Below are positions 16,866 through 25,932 of a stretch of DNA of 64,000 nt, one piece after another (position 1 is the first letter of the stretch; every line of letters starts with the position of its first letter). Made by a program: the position numbers and the translations under genes. Source of the DNA: Octadecabacter sp. B2R22 (GTDB lineage Bacteria; Pseudomonadota; Alphaproteobacteria; Rhodobacterales; Rhodobacteraceae); contig NZ_JAHKQJ010000002.1 in the NCBI RefSeq assembly GCF_018861045.1, positions 1-64,000 on the forward strand, in the 5' to 3' direction. The notes under the pieces were generated by a model. It did not search any database, had not been told where the DNA came from, and worked only from the letters and a program-made list of their open reading frames with translations.

Positions 16866-17735
16866 TTGAAAAAAACTGCTGAAGTTTCACATGACATGCA
16901 TGGAGAAAAACTTTATCAACAGCGAGCTAGAAGCGCCCTCCCATTACTGGTTAGACAAGCGGAGTTTGGATGCAAAATATTGTATTCTAATCTTGCGCAA
17001 GAGCTTGGAATGCCCAACCCTAGGAATTTGAATTATGTTCTTGGGAGCATTGGGCAGTCACTTATGTCTTTGGCTGAGCAGTCAGGCATGAATATACCAC
17101 CGATTCAATGCCTCGTCGTCAACAAGAGCGATGGTTTACCCGGAGAGGGGATTGGTTGGTTCTTGGATCAAACCAATTTGTCAGGGATTGGGCGAAAACA
17201 GTATGCTACCCTTCCGTCCAAAGAGAAACGACTCGTAGTCGAAAAAGAGCTGGCTGCGGTTTTTAATTATAGCCTTTGGGGAGAAGTGCTCAGGCATTTG
17301 GGTTTGGATCGCGCTGGAGGCGTCGAGATTGAAGGGTTGCCTCTTTTTTTCGGCGGCGGCGAAAGCGACGACCATCGTGCATTAAAAGAATTCGTTAAGA
17401 AAAACCCTGCATTGGTTGGTGTTCGCAGCACCGCTATCAAAAGTAGCTTGGAGTTTCCGTTGTTATCTGGCGACTTTCTTGACGTCTCGTTTCTCACACC
17501 AGAAGAGTGGGTCGCAGTGGAAGTAAAATCCAAAAAATCTGACGTGTCTGACGTGCGCCGCGGAATCTACCAATGCGTCAAATATGGTGCGGTCCAAAAG
17601 GCGATGGGTGCTGCCAAAGCTGATGAACGAAACGTTCGCGCTGTTCTGGTCTTAGAGGGTAAGCTACCCTCGTCGCTCATGGGGTTAAGAAACCTGCTTG
17701 GCGTCGAGGTCGTGGAAGATGCGTATCATAAGTAG
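16866..17735 (+). CDS. Putative PD-(D/E)XK nuclease-like protein
   Basis: A 289-residue protein with no name I can give. Residues about 15-100 look like a winged helix (ILYSNLAQELGMPNPRNLNYVLG) followed by IPPIQCLVVN and GLPGEGIGWFL. The C-terminal half has the signature of a PD-(D/E)XK nuclease: Asp206 (GDFLDVSF), Glu219-Val-Lys221 (WVAVEVKSKK) and Gln236 (IYQCVKYG). Such folds occur in restriction and other DNA-cleaving enzymes. The start is TTG at 16866 with GGAACAGAG upstream; an ATG ten codons later is possible. It is AT-richer than its ribosomal neighbours and ends 16 bp before the rpmC promoter. Confidence 0.55.
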   Translation: MKKTAEVSHDMHGEKLYQQRARSALPLLVRQAEFGCKILYSNLAQELGMPNPRNLNYVLGSIGQSLMSLAEQSGMNIPPIQCLVVNKSDGLPGEGIGWFLDQTNLSGIGRKQYATLPSKEKRLVVEKELAAVFNYSLWGEVLRHLGLDRAGGVEIEGLPLFFGGGESDDHRALKEFVKKNPALVGVRSTAIKSSLEFPLLSGDFLDVSFLTPEEWVAVEVKSKKSDVSDVRRGIYQCVKYGAVQKAMGAAKADERNVRAVLVLEGKLPSSLMGLRNLLGVEVVEDAYHK

Positions 17736-17750
17736 CCGTTGCCTACCCCC

Positions 17751-17779
17751 TTGCCACACCCCCATCCCTCCCCTATACG
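17751..17779 (+). promoter_or_regulatory. Promoter of the rpmC-rpmD unit
   Basis: TTGCCA, 17-bp spacer cacccccatccctcccc, TATACG: almost the same sequence as the rpsJ promoter, including the preceding CCCC. It lies 113 bp before rpmC. Confidence 0.78.
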
Positions 17780-17891
17780 GCCAGCTTCTAACCCACTCCA
17801 TCGGAGAATCGGGTCACGTGGCGTGTGCGCTCCTTAAGGAAAACACACAAAATCACGGCCCGCCGATGATGTTGACAAAAGGAGTCGTCCG

Positions 17892-18101
17892 ATGGACGCG
17901 AATGAACTGCGGGGGAAAACCCCTGACCAGCTCCGTGAAGAGCTGGCAAACCTGAAAAAAGAAGCCTTCAACCTGCGTTTTCAGCAGGCGACAGGGTCCA
18001 TGGAAAACACAGCACGTATGCGCACAGTTAAGCGTGATGCGGCCCGTGTTAAAACCATTCTGAACGAAAAAGCGGCTGATGCCGCCAAGACGGAGGCTTA
18101 A
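17892..18101 (+). CDS. rpmC: Large ribosomal subunit protein uL29
   Basis: L29 of 69 residues, near the tunnel exit beside L23. [20 protein letters not shown] and [18 protein letters not shown]-type segments are characteristic. AAAGGAG precedes the ATG. First gene of the third unit, which in standard order joins the end of the S10 operon to the spc operon. Confidence 0.95.
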   Translation: MDANELRGKTPDQLREELANLKKEAFNLRFQQATGSMENTARMRTVKRDAARVKTILNEKAADAAKTEA

Positions 18102-18104
18102 TAG

Positions 18105-18335
18105 ATGCCTAAGCGTATCCTGACTGGTGTTGTCACAAGCAACCAGAACGAACAGACCGTAACTGTATCCGTAGAGCGTCGCTTTACGCACCCAGTTCTT
18201 AAGAAGACAATTCGTAAGTCCAAAAAATACCGGGCGCACGATGAGGCCAACACATTCAACGTAGGCGACCAGGTTCGCATTCAGGAATGTGCGCCAAAGT
18301 CCAAAACGAAACGCTGGGAAGTGATCACGGCGTAA
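18105..18335 (+). CDS. rpsQ: Small ribosomal subunit protein uS17
   Basis: S17 of 76 residues, an OB-fold primary binder of 16S r[22 protein letters not shown] and [16 protein letters not shown] are typical. An 80-bp spacer with CCTATAGG and other short palindromes separates it from rplN; there is no T-run, so transcription probably continues. Confidence 0.96.
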   Translation: MPKRILTGVVTSNQNEQTVTVSVERRFTHPVLKKTIRKSKKYRAHDEANTFNVGDQVRIQECAPKSKTKRWEVITA

Positions 18336-18415
18336 GCCGCGTTCATTTCCTTTAATCGAAACCCTAGGGGCCCGGTCAGAATCGGGGTGAACCCTATAGG
18401 TCGGGAGTAATCTAA

Positions 18416-18784
18416 ATGATCCAGATGCAGACCAACCTTGAAGTAGCTGACAACAGCGGCGCTCGCCGTGTTCAGTGTATCAAGGTACTCGGCGGTTCCC
18501 ACCGTCGTTACGCATCGGTCGGCGATGTTATCGTCGTATCGGTAAAAGAGGCCATTCCACGTGGTCGCGTAAAGAAAGGTGACGTCCGTAAGGCTGTCGT
18601 CGTTCGTACACGTAAGCAGGTTCGTCGCGAAGACGGCACTGCAATCGGTTTTGACAGCAACGCTGCTGTCATCCTCAACAATGCAAACGAGCCTGTTGGC
18701 ACCCGTATCTTTGGGCCAGTGGTTCGTGAATTGCGCGCGAAGAACTTCATGAAGATCATCTCGCTCGCTCCGGAGGTGCTGTAA
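18416..18784 (+). CDS. rplN: Large ribosomal subunit protein uL14
   Basis: L14 of 122 residues, exactly the usual length. [18 protein letters not shown] and [20 protein letters not shown] are conserved. It forms a bridge to the 30S with L19. GGGAG lies at good spacing before the ATG; it is packed 1 bp from rplX. Confidence 0.97.
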   Translation: MIQMQTNLEVADNSGARRVQCIKVLGGSHRRYASVGDVIVVSVKEAIPRGRVKKGDVRKAVVVRTRKQVRREDGTAIGFDSNAAVILNNANEPVGTRIFGPVVRELRAKNFMKIISLAPEVL

Positions 18785-18785
18785 C

Positions 18786-19091
18786 ATGGCTGCTAAACTC
18801 CGCAAAGGTGACAACGTCATCGTGCTGGCTGGCAAAGACAAAGGCAAAACAGGCGAGATTTCGTCCGTTGACCCAAAGTCCGGCAAAGCCGTTGTTGATG
18901 GCGTGAACATCGCGATCCGCCACGTAAAACAATCCCAGACAACGCAAGGTGGTCGCACACCTAAAGCGATGCCAATCGAACTCTCCAACCTCGCGGTTGT
19001 AGACAAGAACGGCAAAGCAACGCGCGTTGGCTTTAAAATGGACGGCGACAAAAAAGTTCGCTTCGCCAAGACAACAGGGGATGTGATCTAA
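18786..19091 (+). CDS. rplX: Large ribosomal subunit protein uL24
   Basis: L24 of 101 residues with a KOW motif ([20 protein letters not shown], residues 4-23), an assembly initiator of the 50S. Its stop overlaps the rplE start by one base. Confidence 0.97.
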   Translation: MAAKLRKGDNVIVLAGKDKGKTGEISSVDPKSGKAVVDGVNIAIRHVKQSQTTQGGRTPKAMPIELSNLAVVDKNGKATRVGFKMDGDKKVRFAKTTGDVI

Positions 19092-19654
19092 TGCTCGATA
19101 CTGCAAACTACACACCTCGTCTTAAGGCGCTTTACAATGACAGCATCCGTGCTGCCATGATGGAAGAGTTCGGCTACAAGAACGCAATGCAGACACCACG
19201 TTTGGACAAAATTGTTCTGAACATTGGCTGCGGTTCCGAAGCTGTGAACGACACCAAGAAAGCAAAATCTGCTCAGGCCGATTTGACTGCAATCGCTGGT
19301 CAGCTCGCTGTCATCACCAAAGCAAAGAAATCCATCGCTGGTTTCCGCGTTCGTGAAGATATGCCGCTGGGTGCGAAGGTTACTCTTCGTGGCGACCGCA
19401 TGTTTGAATTCCTTGACCGTCTTACAACGATCGCCATGCCACGTATTCGTGACTTCCGTGGCATCTCTGGTAAGTCGTTCGATGGCCGTGGCAACTACGC
19501 CATGGGCATGAAGGAACACATCGTCTTCCCTGAAATCAACTTCGACAAAGTCGACGTTGCTTGGGGTTTGGATATCGTCGTTTGCACAACAGCAGACAAC
19601 GATGCAGAAGCAAAAGCGCTGTTGAAGCATTTCAACATGCCGTTCAACAGCTAA
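19091..19654 (+). CDS. rplE: Large ribosomal subunit protein uL5
   Basis: L5 of 187 residues that binds 5S rRNA in the central protuberance. [16 protein letters not shown] and [20 protein letters not shown] are conserved. Start chosen at the ATG overlapping the rplX stop. Confidence 0.97.
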   Translation: MLDTANYTPRLKALYNDSIRAAMMEEFGYKNAMQTPRLDKIVLNIGCGSEAVNDTKKAKSAQADLTAIAGQLAVITKAKKSIAGFRVREDMPLGAKVTLRGDRMFEFLDRLTTIAMPRIRDFRGISGKSFDGRGNYAMGMKEHIVFPEINFDKVDVAWGLDIVVCTTADNDAEAKALLKHFNMPFNS

Positions 19655-19668
19655 GGGGAAGATTAAAG

Positions 19669-19974
19669 ATGGCTAAGAAATCCATGATCGCCCGCGAAGT
19701 GAAGCGTGAAAAGCTCGTCAAAAAGTACGCAGCTAAGCGCGCCGAACTCAAAGCAATCGCAAACGATGACAGCAAGCCAATGGAAGAGCGTTTCAACGCG
19801 CGTCTTAAGCTTGCAAAACTGCCACGCAACTCTGCGCCAGTTCGTTTGCACAACCGTTGCCAGCTTACAGGTCGTCCGCACGCGTACTACCGTAAGCTTA
19901 AGATCAGCCGGATCGCTCTTCGGGACCTTGGTTCCAATGGCGAAATTCCCGGTATGGTCAAGTCTAGCTGGTAA
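19669..19974 (+). CDS. rpsN: Small ribosomal subunit protein uS14, zinc-independent form
   Basis: S14 of 101 residues. It is the long form without the CxxC zinc site: only one Cys ([16 protein letters not shown]). The ATG at 19669 has AAGGGGAAG in front; the frame is open further left inside rplE, but that would be a false extension. S14 completes the 30S head. Confidence 0.96.
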   Translation: MAKKSMIAREVKREKLVKKYAAKRAELKAIANDDSKPMEERFNARLKLAKLPRNSAPVRLHNRCQLTGRPHAYYRKLKISRIALRDLGSNGEIPGMVKSSW

Positions 19975-19986
19975 GGAGCAACTATT

Positions 19987-20379
19987 ATGAACGATCCTAT
20001 CGGTGATATGCTGACACGCATCCGTAATGGCCAAATGCGCGGTAAGTCCATGGTGGCAACACCTGCGTCCAAACTGCGCGGCTGGGTACTCGATGTGCTG
20101 GCAGACGAAGGCTACATTCGTGGCTACGAAGCAACCACAGGCGTCAACGGCCACCCGGCTTTCGACATCAGCCTGAAATACTACGAGGGCACTCCTGTCA
20201 TTCGCGAAGTGAAGCGGGTTTCTACACCTGGCCGCCGCGTATACATGGGCGCACATGACATCCCACAGGTCCGTCAGGGCCTCGGTGTGTCGATTGTCTC
20301 CACCCCTAAGGGTGTGATGTCGGATGCAAACGCACGTGCGGCCAATGTTGGCGGCGAAGTGCTCTGCACCGTATTCTAA
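19987..20379 (+). CDS. rpsH: Small ribosomal subunit protein uS8
   Basis: S8 of 130 residues, a primary 16S rRNA binder and, in E. coli, the repressor of the spc operon. [15 protein letters not shown] and the C-terminal [20 protein letters not shown] are diagnostic. AAGGAG precedes the ATG. Confidence 0.97.
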   Translation: MNDPIGDMLTRIRNGQMRGKSMVATPASKLRGWVLDVLADEGYIRGYEATTGVNGHPAFDISLKYYEGTPVIREVKRVSTPGRRVYMGAHDIPQVRQGLGVSIVSTPKGVMSDANARAANVGGEVLCTVF

Positions 20380-20389
20380 GGAGAGCAAG

Positions 20390-20920
20390 ATGTCTCGTAT
20401 TGGTAAAAAACCAGTCGACCTACCCAGCGGCGTAACAGCCTCTGTGTCTGGTCAAACTGTTGAAGTGAAAGGCCCTAAGGGCACACGTACTTTCACTGCA
20501 ACTGACGACGTAACGCTTGCTGTTGAAGAGAACGCAGTGACTGTCACTCCACGTGGCAAGTCCAAGCGTGCTAAGCAACAGTGGGGCATGTCTCGTACGC
20601 AGGTTCAAAACCTTGTAACCGGCGTAACTGACGGCTTCAAAAAAGAGCTTGAAATCAACGGTGTTGGTTATCGTGCAGCTATGCAGGGCAATATCCTGAA
20701 GCTGAACCTCGGTTACTCACACGACGTGGACTTCGAAGTTCCTGCTGGCGTTACTGTTACAGCACCTAAACCGACAATCGTGATCGTCGAAGGCTCCGAC
20801 CAACAGCAAGTTGGTCAGGTTGCTGCCGAAATTCGCGAATGGCGCAAGCCAGAGCCTTACAAAGGCAAAGGCATCAAATATGTGGACGAGTATATCTTCC
20901 GCAAAGAAGGCAAGAGGTAA
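20390..20920 (+). CDS. rplF: Large ribosomal subunit protein uL6
   Basis: L6 of 176 residues with two repeated alpha/beta domains. [15 protein letters not shown] starts the protein at 20390 after AAGGAGAG; the open frame to the left lies inside rpsH and is not used. The C-terminal [15 protein letters not shown] is the conserved 23S rRNA-binding segment. Confidence 0.97.
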   Translation: MSRIGKKPVDLPSGVTASVSGQTVEVKGPKGTRTFTATDDVTLAVEENAVTVTPRGKSKRAKQQWGMSRTQVQNLVTGVTDGFKKELEINGVGYRAAMQGNILKLNLGYSHDVDFEVPAGVTVTAPKPTIVIVEGSDQQQVGQVAAEIREWRKPEPYKGKGIKYVDEYIFRKEGKR

Positions 20921-20926
20921 CAACAA

Positions 20927-21286
20927 ATGGCAAACACCAAACGTCAATTGTTCATCAAACGCCGTCTGCGCGTTCGGAACAAACTCCGCAAGGTCAATGC
21001 TGGACGTCCTCGTCTCAGCGTTCACCGCTCCAACAAGAACATCAGTGTTCAGCTGATCGACGACGTGAACGGCGTAACTGTCGCTTCTGCTTCTTCTCTC
21101 GAGAAGGATCTGGGCGTAGTTGGCAAAAACAACGTCGAAGCAGCGACCAAAGTTGGCGCAGCAATCGCAGAACGTGCGAAAAAGGCCGGTGTAACCGAAG
21201 CCTATTTCGACCGTGGCGGTTTCCTCTTTCACGGCAAGGTCAAGGCTCTGGCCGAAGCTGCGCGTGAAGGCGGTTTGAAAATCTAA
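20927..21286 (+). CDS. rplR: Large ribosomal subunit protein uL18
   Basis: L18 of 119 residues, which carries 5S rRNA together with L5. The basic N-terminus ([12 protein letters not shown]) and [18 protein letters not shown] are typical, and [20 protein letters not shown] matches the end. A 105-bp spacer with a hairpin separates it from rpsE. Confidence 0.97.
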   Translation: MANTKRQLFIKRRLRVRNKLRKVNAGRPRLSVHRSNKNISVQLIDDVNGVTVASASSLEKDLGVVGKNNVEAATKVGAAIAERAKKAGVTEAYFDRGGFLFHGKVKALAEAAREGGLKI

Positions 21287-21303
21287 GACTTGTGAAGGGC
21301 TCC

Positions 21304-21328
21304 CTGTGGGGGCCCTTCCGATGATCCA
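21304..21328 (+). promoter_or_regulatory. Stem-loop between rplR and rpsE
   Basis: GAAGGGCTCCC / GGGGGCCCTTC with a 3-nt loop and no T-run. It is probably an mRNA processing or stability element rather than a terminator, because rpsE has no obvious promoter of its own. Confidence 0.5.
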
Positions 21329-21391
21329 GGGCATTTGTCACTAGGATCGACATCCACGGCGCTACGCGCCACCCAAATTTAGGAGGGCCAC

Positions 21392-21955
21392 ATGGCTCGA
21401 GATAACCAGCGCGGCGGTAACCGTCGTGAAGAAACACCAGAATTCGCAGATCGCCTCGTAGCGATCAACCGTGTGTCCAAAACCGTTAAGGGTGGTAAGC
21501 GTTTTGGCTTTGCTGCACTTGTCGTTGTTGGCGACCAGAAGGGCCGCGTAGGCTTTGGTAAGGGTAAAGCTAAGGAAGTTCCTGAAGCGATCCGTAAAGC
21601 CACTGAGCAAGCTAAGCGTCAAATGATCCGCGTACAGCTTAAAGAAGGCCGCACATTGCACCACGACATGAACGGTCGCCACGGCGCTGGTAAAGTCGTC
21701 ATGCGTACAGCACCACAAGGTACTGGTATCATCGCAGGTGGTCCAATGCGTGCGGTATTCGAAATGCTCGGCGTGCAAGACGTTGTTGCAAAATCCATCG
21801 GTTCCCAGAACCCATATAACATGATCCGCGCTACGATTGACGGCTTGAAGAAAGAGGCATCCCCTCGTTCTGTTGCCCAGCGTCGCGGCAAAAAAGTTGC
21901 TGACATCCTGCCTAAGCGCGACGAAGCGCCAGCAGCTGAAGCTGAGGAGGCCTAA
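21392..21955 (+). CDS. rpsE: Small ribosomal subunit protein uS5
   Basis: S5 of 187 residues at the decoding centre and mRNA entry. [19 protein letters not shown] is the double-stranded-RNA-binding start and [20 protein letters not shown] follows. The last 15 residues are an acidic/alanine tail. AGGAGG precedes the ATG. Confidence 0.97.
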   Translation: MARDNQRGGNRREETPEFADRLVAINRVSKTVKGGKRFGFAALVVVGDQKGRVGFGKGKAKEVPEAIRKATEQAKRQMIRVQLKEGRTLHHDMNGRHGAGKVVMRTAPQGTGIIAGGPMRAVFEMLGVQDVVAKSIGSQNPYNMIRATIDGLKKEASPRSVAQRRGKKVADILPKRDEAPAAEAEEA

Positions 21956-21958
21956 ACC

Positions 21959-22147
21959 ATGGCTAAAACAATCGTTGTAAAACAGATCGGTTCCCCGATC
22001 CGTCGCGCTGCAGACCAAAAGCAAACGCTGATCGGTTTGGGCCTGAACAAAATGCACAAGACACGCGAACTGGAAGACACACCTTCCGTACGCGGTATGG
22101 TCGCTAAGATCCCTCACATGGTCGAGATCATCGAAGAAAAAGGCTAA
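21959..22147 (+). CDS. rpmD: Large ribosomal subunit protein uL30
   Basis: L30 of 62 residues ([20 protein letters not shown], then [19 protein letters not shown]). It closes the third unit; rplO, normally next, is 3.2 kb away behind ppk2, ilvA and an unknown gene. Confidence 0.96.
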   Translation: MAKTIVVKQIGSPIRRAADQKQTLIGLGLNKMHKTRELEDTPSVRGMVAKIPHMVEIIEEKG

Positions 22148-22172
22148 GCCCTTTTTCATCGTCTAGAAAATT

Positions 22173-22204
22173 AAACGCCCTGCATTCAATTGCGGGGCGT
22201 TTTG
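22173..22204 (+). terminator. Terminator after rpmD
   Basis: AAACGCCCTGCA / TGCGGGGCGTTT, a 12-pair stem with loop TTCAAT followed by T. Confidence 0.88.
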
Positions 22205-22302
22205 CGTTGGTGCGAACTGCTCTCTGAGCAGGCAATTTGATCCATGTCAGAGACGGTGAATTGATCATGTGCCACTACACTTGGGAAACTGAGGGACATC
22301 AC

Positions 22303-23163
22303 ATGACAGAGAACGCAGACACAAAGAAATTGATCGGCTTTGAAAAAGGCAAATACCCATATTCAGACCGTATGAAGCGCGGTGAATATGAAAAACAAAA
22401 GGCGGACCTTCAGGCTGAACTTCTGAAAGTTCAGCACTGGGCCGCTGAAACCGAACAGCGTTTCGTGATGCTCTTTGAGGGGCGCGACGCCGCCGGCAAA
22501 GGGGGCGCGATCAAACGTTTCACCGAGCACCTAAATCCTCGTAGTGCCCGTGTCGTTGCCTTGAACAAGCCCACAGACGAAGAACGCGGCCAATGGTTCT
22601 TTCAACGCTACGTGAAACATCTTCCAAGCTCGGGCGAGATCGTTCTTTATGACCGGTCTTGGTACAACCGTGCCGGTGTTGAGCGGGTGATGGGATTTTG
22701 CGAACCATCCGAATACCTTGAATTCATGCGCCAGACGCCCGAATTCGAACGAATGCTGACCCGTTCGGGTATCAAGCTTTACAAGTACTGGTTCTCGGTC
22801 ACTCAGGACGAGCAAGCCAAGCGTTTTAAATCTCGTGAGACAGATCCCCTCAAGCGTTGGAAGCTCAGCCCGATCGACAAGGCGAGCCTTGATAAGTGGG
22901 AAGATTACACCGAAGCGAAAGAAGCGATGTTCTTTTACACAGACACCGCCGACGCGCCTTGGACCGTGGTCAAATCTGACGACAAGAAACGAGCGCGTCT
23001 CGCCTGCATGCGCCATTTCCTATCCACGCTCGATTACCCTGAAAAGGACTATGACCTCGTCGGAATGCCGGACAATCAGATCGTTGGTCAGGCGAGCCAT
23101 GTCTTGCACCAATCCGACCATATCCTGTCGAGTTCACTACACCCAAGCCAACGTCACTCCTAA
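22303..23163 (+). CDS. ppk2: Polyphosphate kinase 2
   Basis: A 286-residue one-domain PPK2, which transfers phosphate between polyphosphate and nucleoside diphosphates. The P-loop GRDAAGKGG is at residues 60-68, the lid and Walker B region is YDRSWYNRAGVE, and WFSVTQDEQAKRF with DPLKRWKLSPID is typical of the family. I start it at ATG 22303 because GAGGGA lies 6 nt upstream; the frame is open 22 codons further left. It sits alone in its orientation group with ilvA behind it, in the rpmD-rplO gap. Confidence 0.92.
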   Translation: MTENADTKKLIGFEKGKYPYSDRMKRGEYEKQKADLQAELLKVQHWAAETEQRFVMLFEGRDAAGKGGAIKRFTEHLNPRSARVVALNKPTDEERGQWFFQRYVKHLPSSGEIVLYDRSWYNRAGVERVMGFCEPSEYLEFMRQTPEFERMLTRSGIKLYKYWFSVTQDEQAKRFKSRETDPLKRWKLSPIDKASLDKWEDYTEAKEAMFFYTDTADAPWTVVKSDDKKRARLACMRHFLSTLDYPEKDYDLVGMPDNQIVGQASHVLHQSDHILSSSLHPSQRHS

Positions 23164-23230
23164 CGCGCGTTGACAACGGCGCGCGTCTGGCACGAAAGTC
23201 CGCAAGACTTTCCGCATAAGGACGCGCGCC

Positions 23231-24442
23231 GTGACCCTCACCCCTGATCTTATTCGCGAGACCCATGACGCCATCGCGTCGGCAACCATTCGCACGCCGC
23301 TGGTGCCTGCGACCCGTTTGTCATTGCATATGGGCATTGATCTGCAGCTCAAGCTGGAAAACCTACAACACACCAATGCGTTCAAAGCACGCGGGGCGCT
23401 CGCAAAACTGCTGACATTGACCGAAGCGCAAAAGCAGGCGGGCGTAATCGCTTGTAGCGCAGGAAACCATGCTCAAGGGGTCGCCTATCACGCCACGCGC
23501 CTTGGTATTGCCAGCACGATTGTTATGCCAGAGGGCACTCCGTTCAACAAAGTCAAACGCACTGAAGAATTCGGCGCGACCGTGATTCTGCATGGAAGCG
23601 GGTTTGATGAAAGCGTGCAGTTTACGTGGGACTTGGCGGACAAGGACGGGCTGACGTTCATTCATCCATTCGATGATCCAATCGTGGCCGCAGGGCAGGG
23701 GACGGTTGCGCTGGAAATGCTGGAGCAGGACCCCGATCTGGATGTGATCGTCGTGCCGATTGGCGGGGGCGGGTTGATTGCGGGGATGGCCGTCGCCGCA
23801 AAGTCGGTAAAGCCCGGGATTGAAGTCATCGGCGCACAAGCGGTGTTATTCGATGCTGTGAAGGCGGCCTTTGACGGTGGGGAAACCCACTTTGACGGCG
23901 CCACCCTCGCCGAAGGGATCGCCGTGAAGGCTCCGTCGGCGGCAAACATTGAAATCATCAAGCAACACGTGGCTCGCGTGGATAGCGCGAGCGAGGCGGA
24001 TATCGAGGATGCGGTGTTTGATCTGTTGTCCAATGAAAAGCTCGTGGCCGAGGGGGCCGCAGGAGCAGGGCTGGCTGTGATCAAGAACAACCTTGCGGCC
24101 TACCGTGGCAAGAAAGTCGGCCTCGTGATCTGCGGCGGTAACATCGACAGCCGCCTTCTCTCAACCCTCATCCTACGCGGCCTTGTGCGCGACGGACGCA
24201 TCACCCGCCTGACATTCGAGATCGGTGACACACCAGGCCAACTCGCCACCATCAGCCGCATCATCGGCGACGCAGGCGCCAACGTCGTCGAAGTAATCCA
24301 CCAACGGATGATGCAATCGGTATCGTTGAAACAGGCGGAGTTGGATGTGGTTATCGAAGCGCGAGACATGGGGCACGTTGAGGCGATTGTCGGGGCGTTG
24401 AGGGGGCAGGGGTTTAAGGTGCGGACGGATAGTGGGGTTTAG
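23231..24442 (+). CDS. ilvA: Threonine ammonia-lyase with C-terminal ACT domain
   Basis: A 403-residue PLP enzyme that converts threonine to 2-oxobutanoate for isoleucine synthesis or threonine breakdown. The PLP lysine is in TNAFKARGAL (near residue 53), the phosphate loop is VPIGGGGLIAG, and SAGNHAQGVA is the substrate loop. Residues about 325-403 form one ACT domain (IGDTPGQLATISRIIGDAGA), as in the ~400-residue form rather than the ~500-residue IlvA with two ACT-like units. The start is GTG at 23231 after AAGGACG. Confidence 0.9.
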   Translation: MTLTPDLIRETHDAIASATIRTPLVPATRLSLHMGIDLQLKLENLQHTNAFKARGALAKLLTLTEAQKQAGVIACSAGNHAQGVAYHATRLGIASTIVMPEGTPFNKVKRTEEFGATVILHGSGFDESVQFTWDLADKDGLTFIHPFDDPIVAAGQGTVALEMLEQDPDLDVIVVPIGGGGLIAGMAVAAKSVKPGIEVIGAQAVLFDAVKAAFDGGETHFDGATLAEGIAVKAPSAANIEIIKQHVARVDSASEADIEDAVFDLLSNEKLVAEGAAGAGLAVIKNNLAAYRGKKVGLVICGGNIDSRLLSTLILRGLVRDGRITRLTFEIGDTPGQLATISRIIGDAGANVVEVIHQRMMQSVSLKQAELDVVIEARDMGHVEAIVGALRGQGFKVRTDSGV

Positions 24443-24448
24443 TGAGCA

Positions 24449-25096
24449 ATGACGGTTCCAAGTAAATATCTGAACTTACATATTCCAGCGAAGGACATGG
24501 TCAATTCGCACAGAGCGTTTAGCGATGGAAAATACGCCGCCTCAAAGCTTCGGCGGATAATGGAGCAAGACTCCCTGCTTCTTAGGGACTGGAAAATTCA
24601 CTGGGTTGCGAGTTGCACACTACTTCGAACCGCGATTGACCTATTTAAAGCGGACGCAAAAAACTGTTTGAGTCATTCATTACGTGAAGAGTTTAGAAAC
24701 GAATGGCACAAGATATCCGATGATCGAGATCAACACCCAATTTTCTGGAAATTCCTTCGCGAGGAGAGGAACAATATTATCCACGAGTATAGATGGTCGG
24801 CATATGAGCGATATTTTGACGCCGAGAGCGGAGAAACCGCCTCGCCACCAGGATTGCTCACACTGACCAGCGAAAACTACGGCAGTGAACTGAAGATCCG
24901 AACCGGACACTTTGAGGGTCAAAGCGCTCTTGGAGTAATTGACGAGGCTACCGGATGGGTGCGTGCTAGAATCATGGCAGTGTTTGAACGTGCCAACATA
25001 GATCCCGATGAGAGGCGGAATGTGGTAACATTCACCGTCGAACCAAAGCGCGATGGACTGCTAGGCAATCTCCTTCAGGAAACCAAGGAAGATTGA
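24449..25096 (+). CDS. Unknown protein with a HEPN-like RxxxxH motif
   Basis: A 215-residue protein that I do not recognise by name. It is largely helical; REERNNIIHEYRW contains Arg107-x4-His112, the catalytic pattern of HEPN RNases and HEPN toxins, preceded by a long helix-rich region (WVASCTLLRTAIDLFKADAK) as expected for that fold. The second half is more polar and has a charged C-terminus. It begins 6 bp after ilvA and may be co-transcribed. It is AT-richer than its neighbours. No partner antitoxin gene is visible. HEPN assignment is inference from a short motif. Confidence 0.5.
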   Translation: MTVPSKYLNLHIPAKDMVNSHRAFSDGKYAASKLRRIMEQDSLLLRDWKIHWVASCTLLRTAIDLFKADAKNCLSHSLREEFRNEWHKISDDRDQHPIFWKFLREERNNIIHEYRWSAYERYFDAESGETASPPGLLTLTSENYGSELKIRTGHFEGQSALGVIDEATGWVRARIMAVFERANIDPDERRNVVTFTVEPKRDGLLGNLLQETKED

Positions 25097-25103
25097 AGAT
25101 CGT

Positions 25104-25180
25104 GCCCAATCAAAGATTGGGCAGCGCCCGGACCTCCCCCATGGGGAGGGCGCTTCGCACCCACCCCGAGGTCCGAGCGC
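25104..25180. repeat. REP-like palindromic cluster
   Basis: GCCCAATC-AAA-GATTGGGC is followed by a larger nested palindrome: outer arms GCGC..GGACCTC / GAGGTCC..GCGC enclose an inner stem CCTCCCC / GGGGAGG and GCGCTTCGC. Extragenic palindromes of this form are common in Rhodobacterales. The first hairpin may end transcripts from the HEPN-like gene. Confidence 0.6.
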
Positions 25181-25201
25181 TCTCTAGCGGCAATGTTCTG
25201 C

Positions 25202-25230
25202 TTGCTCCATAATCCCCCATGTCCTATACG
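25202..25230 (+). promoter_or_regulatory. Promoter of the rplO-secY-adk unit
   Basis: TTGCTC, 17-bp spacer cataatcccccatgtcc, TATACG, 95 bp before rplO. The leader has a hairpin CAGTGG / CCACTG at 25235-25258. Confidence 0.72.
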
Positions 25231-25324
25231 CCGCCAGTGGCCACATGTGTGACCACTGATTCACAACAAACGCCGCGTGCCTTTCCCGTCGCTGGGTTAG
25301 GTCTTCCGGCAAGGAGACAGCGAC

Positions 25325-25798
25325 ATGGTTAAACTAAACGAACTTCACGACAATCCAGGCGCCACAAAACCACGCAAACGCGTTGGCCGTGGTCCGGGTT
25401 CCGGCACCGGTAAAATGGGTGGCCGTGGTATCAAAGGTCAAAAATCCCGTTCGGGTGTGGCTATTGGCGGCTATGAGGGCGGTCAAATGCCTTTGTACCA
25501 ACGTCTGCCAAAGCGCGGCTTCAACAAGCCGAACCGTAAGAAATTCGCAGTTGTGAACCTTGGCCTGATCCAAAAGTTCATCGACGAGAAGAAATTGGAC
25601 GGCAAAGCGATCACCGAAGATTCACTCGTTGAATCCGGCCTGATCCGTCGCAAGCTGGACGGTATTCGCGTTCTCGCAAAGGGCGAAATCACAACAAAAG
25701 TTAGTATCGAAGTGACAGGCGCATCCAAAGGTGCGGTTGAAGCAGTCGAAAAAGCTGGCGGTAAACTCACTGTCACAGCTGCGGCAGCGACAGAATAA
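25325..25798 (+). CDS. rplO: Large ribosomal subunit protein uL15
   Basis: L15 of 157 residues. The glycine-rich N-terminus ([24 protein letters not shown]) threads through the 50S interior; [18 protein letters not shown] is diagnostic. It ends in an Ala/Thr tail. A hairpin lies between it and secY. Confidence 0.97.
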   Translation: MVKLNELHDNPGATKPRKRVGRGPGSGTGKMGGRGIKGQKSRSGVAIGGYEGGQMPLYQRLPKRGFNKPNRKKFAVVNLGLIQKFIDEKKLDGKAITEDSLVESGLIRRKLDGIRVLAKGEITTKVSIEVTGASKGAVEAVEKAGGKLTVTAAAATE

Positions 25799-25843
25799 CA
25801 CCTTGTGAGGGGCGCTTTCGCCCACTACATCGTTAATCGACTT

Positions 25844-25884
25844 AAACGCCGCCGCTTGGGTCACCCTCGCTGGCGGCGTTTTCA
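25844..25884 (+). promoter_or_regulatory. Hairpin between rplO and secY
   Basis: AAACGCCGCC / GGCGGCGTTT, ten pairs, with an 18-nt loop that has a small inner stem, followed by TTC. It could act as a partial terminator that lowers secY expression relative to rplO. Confidence 0.6.
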
Positions 25885-25932
25885 TAACATTATCGCCCTT
25901 TTCGGGCCTGCGAACAGATAGGCAGCACATCC

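Noticed and set aside
18336-18415. Palindromic bases between rpsQ and rplN suspected as a promoter or terminator
   Set aside because: No -35/-10 pair with proper spacing and no T-run; probably leader structure within the unit.
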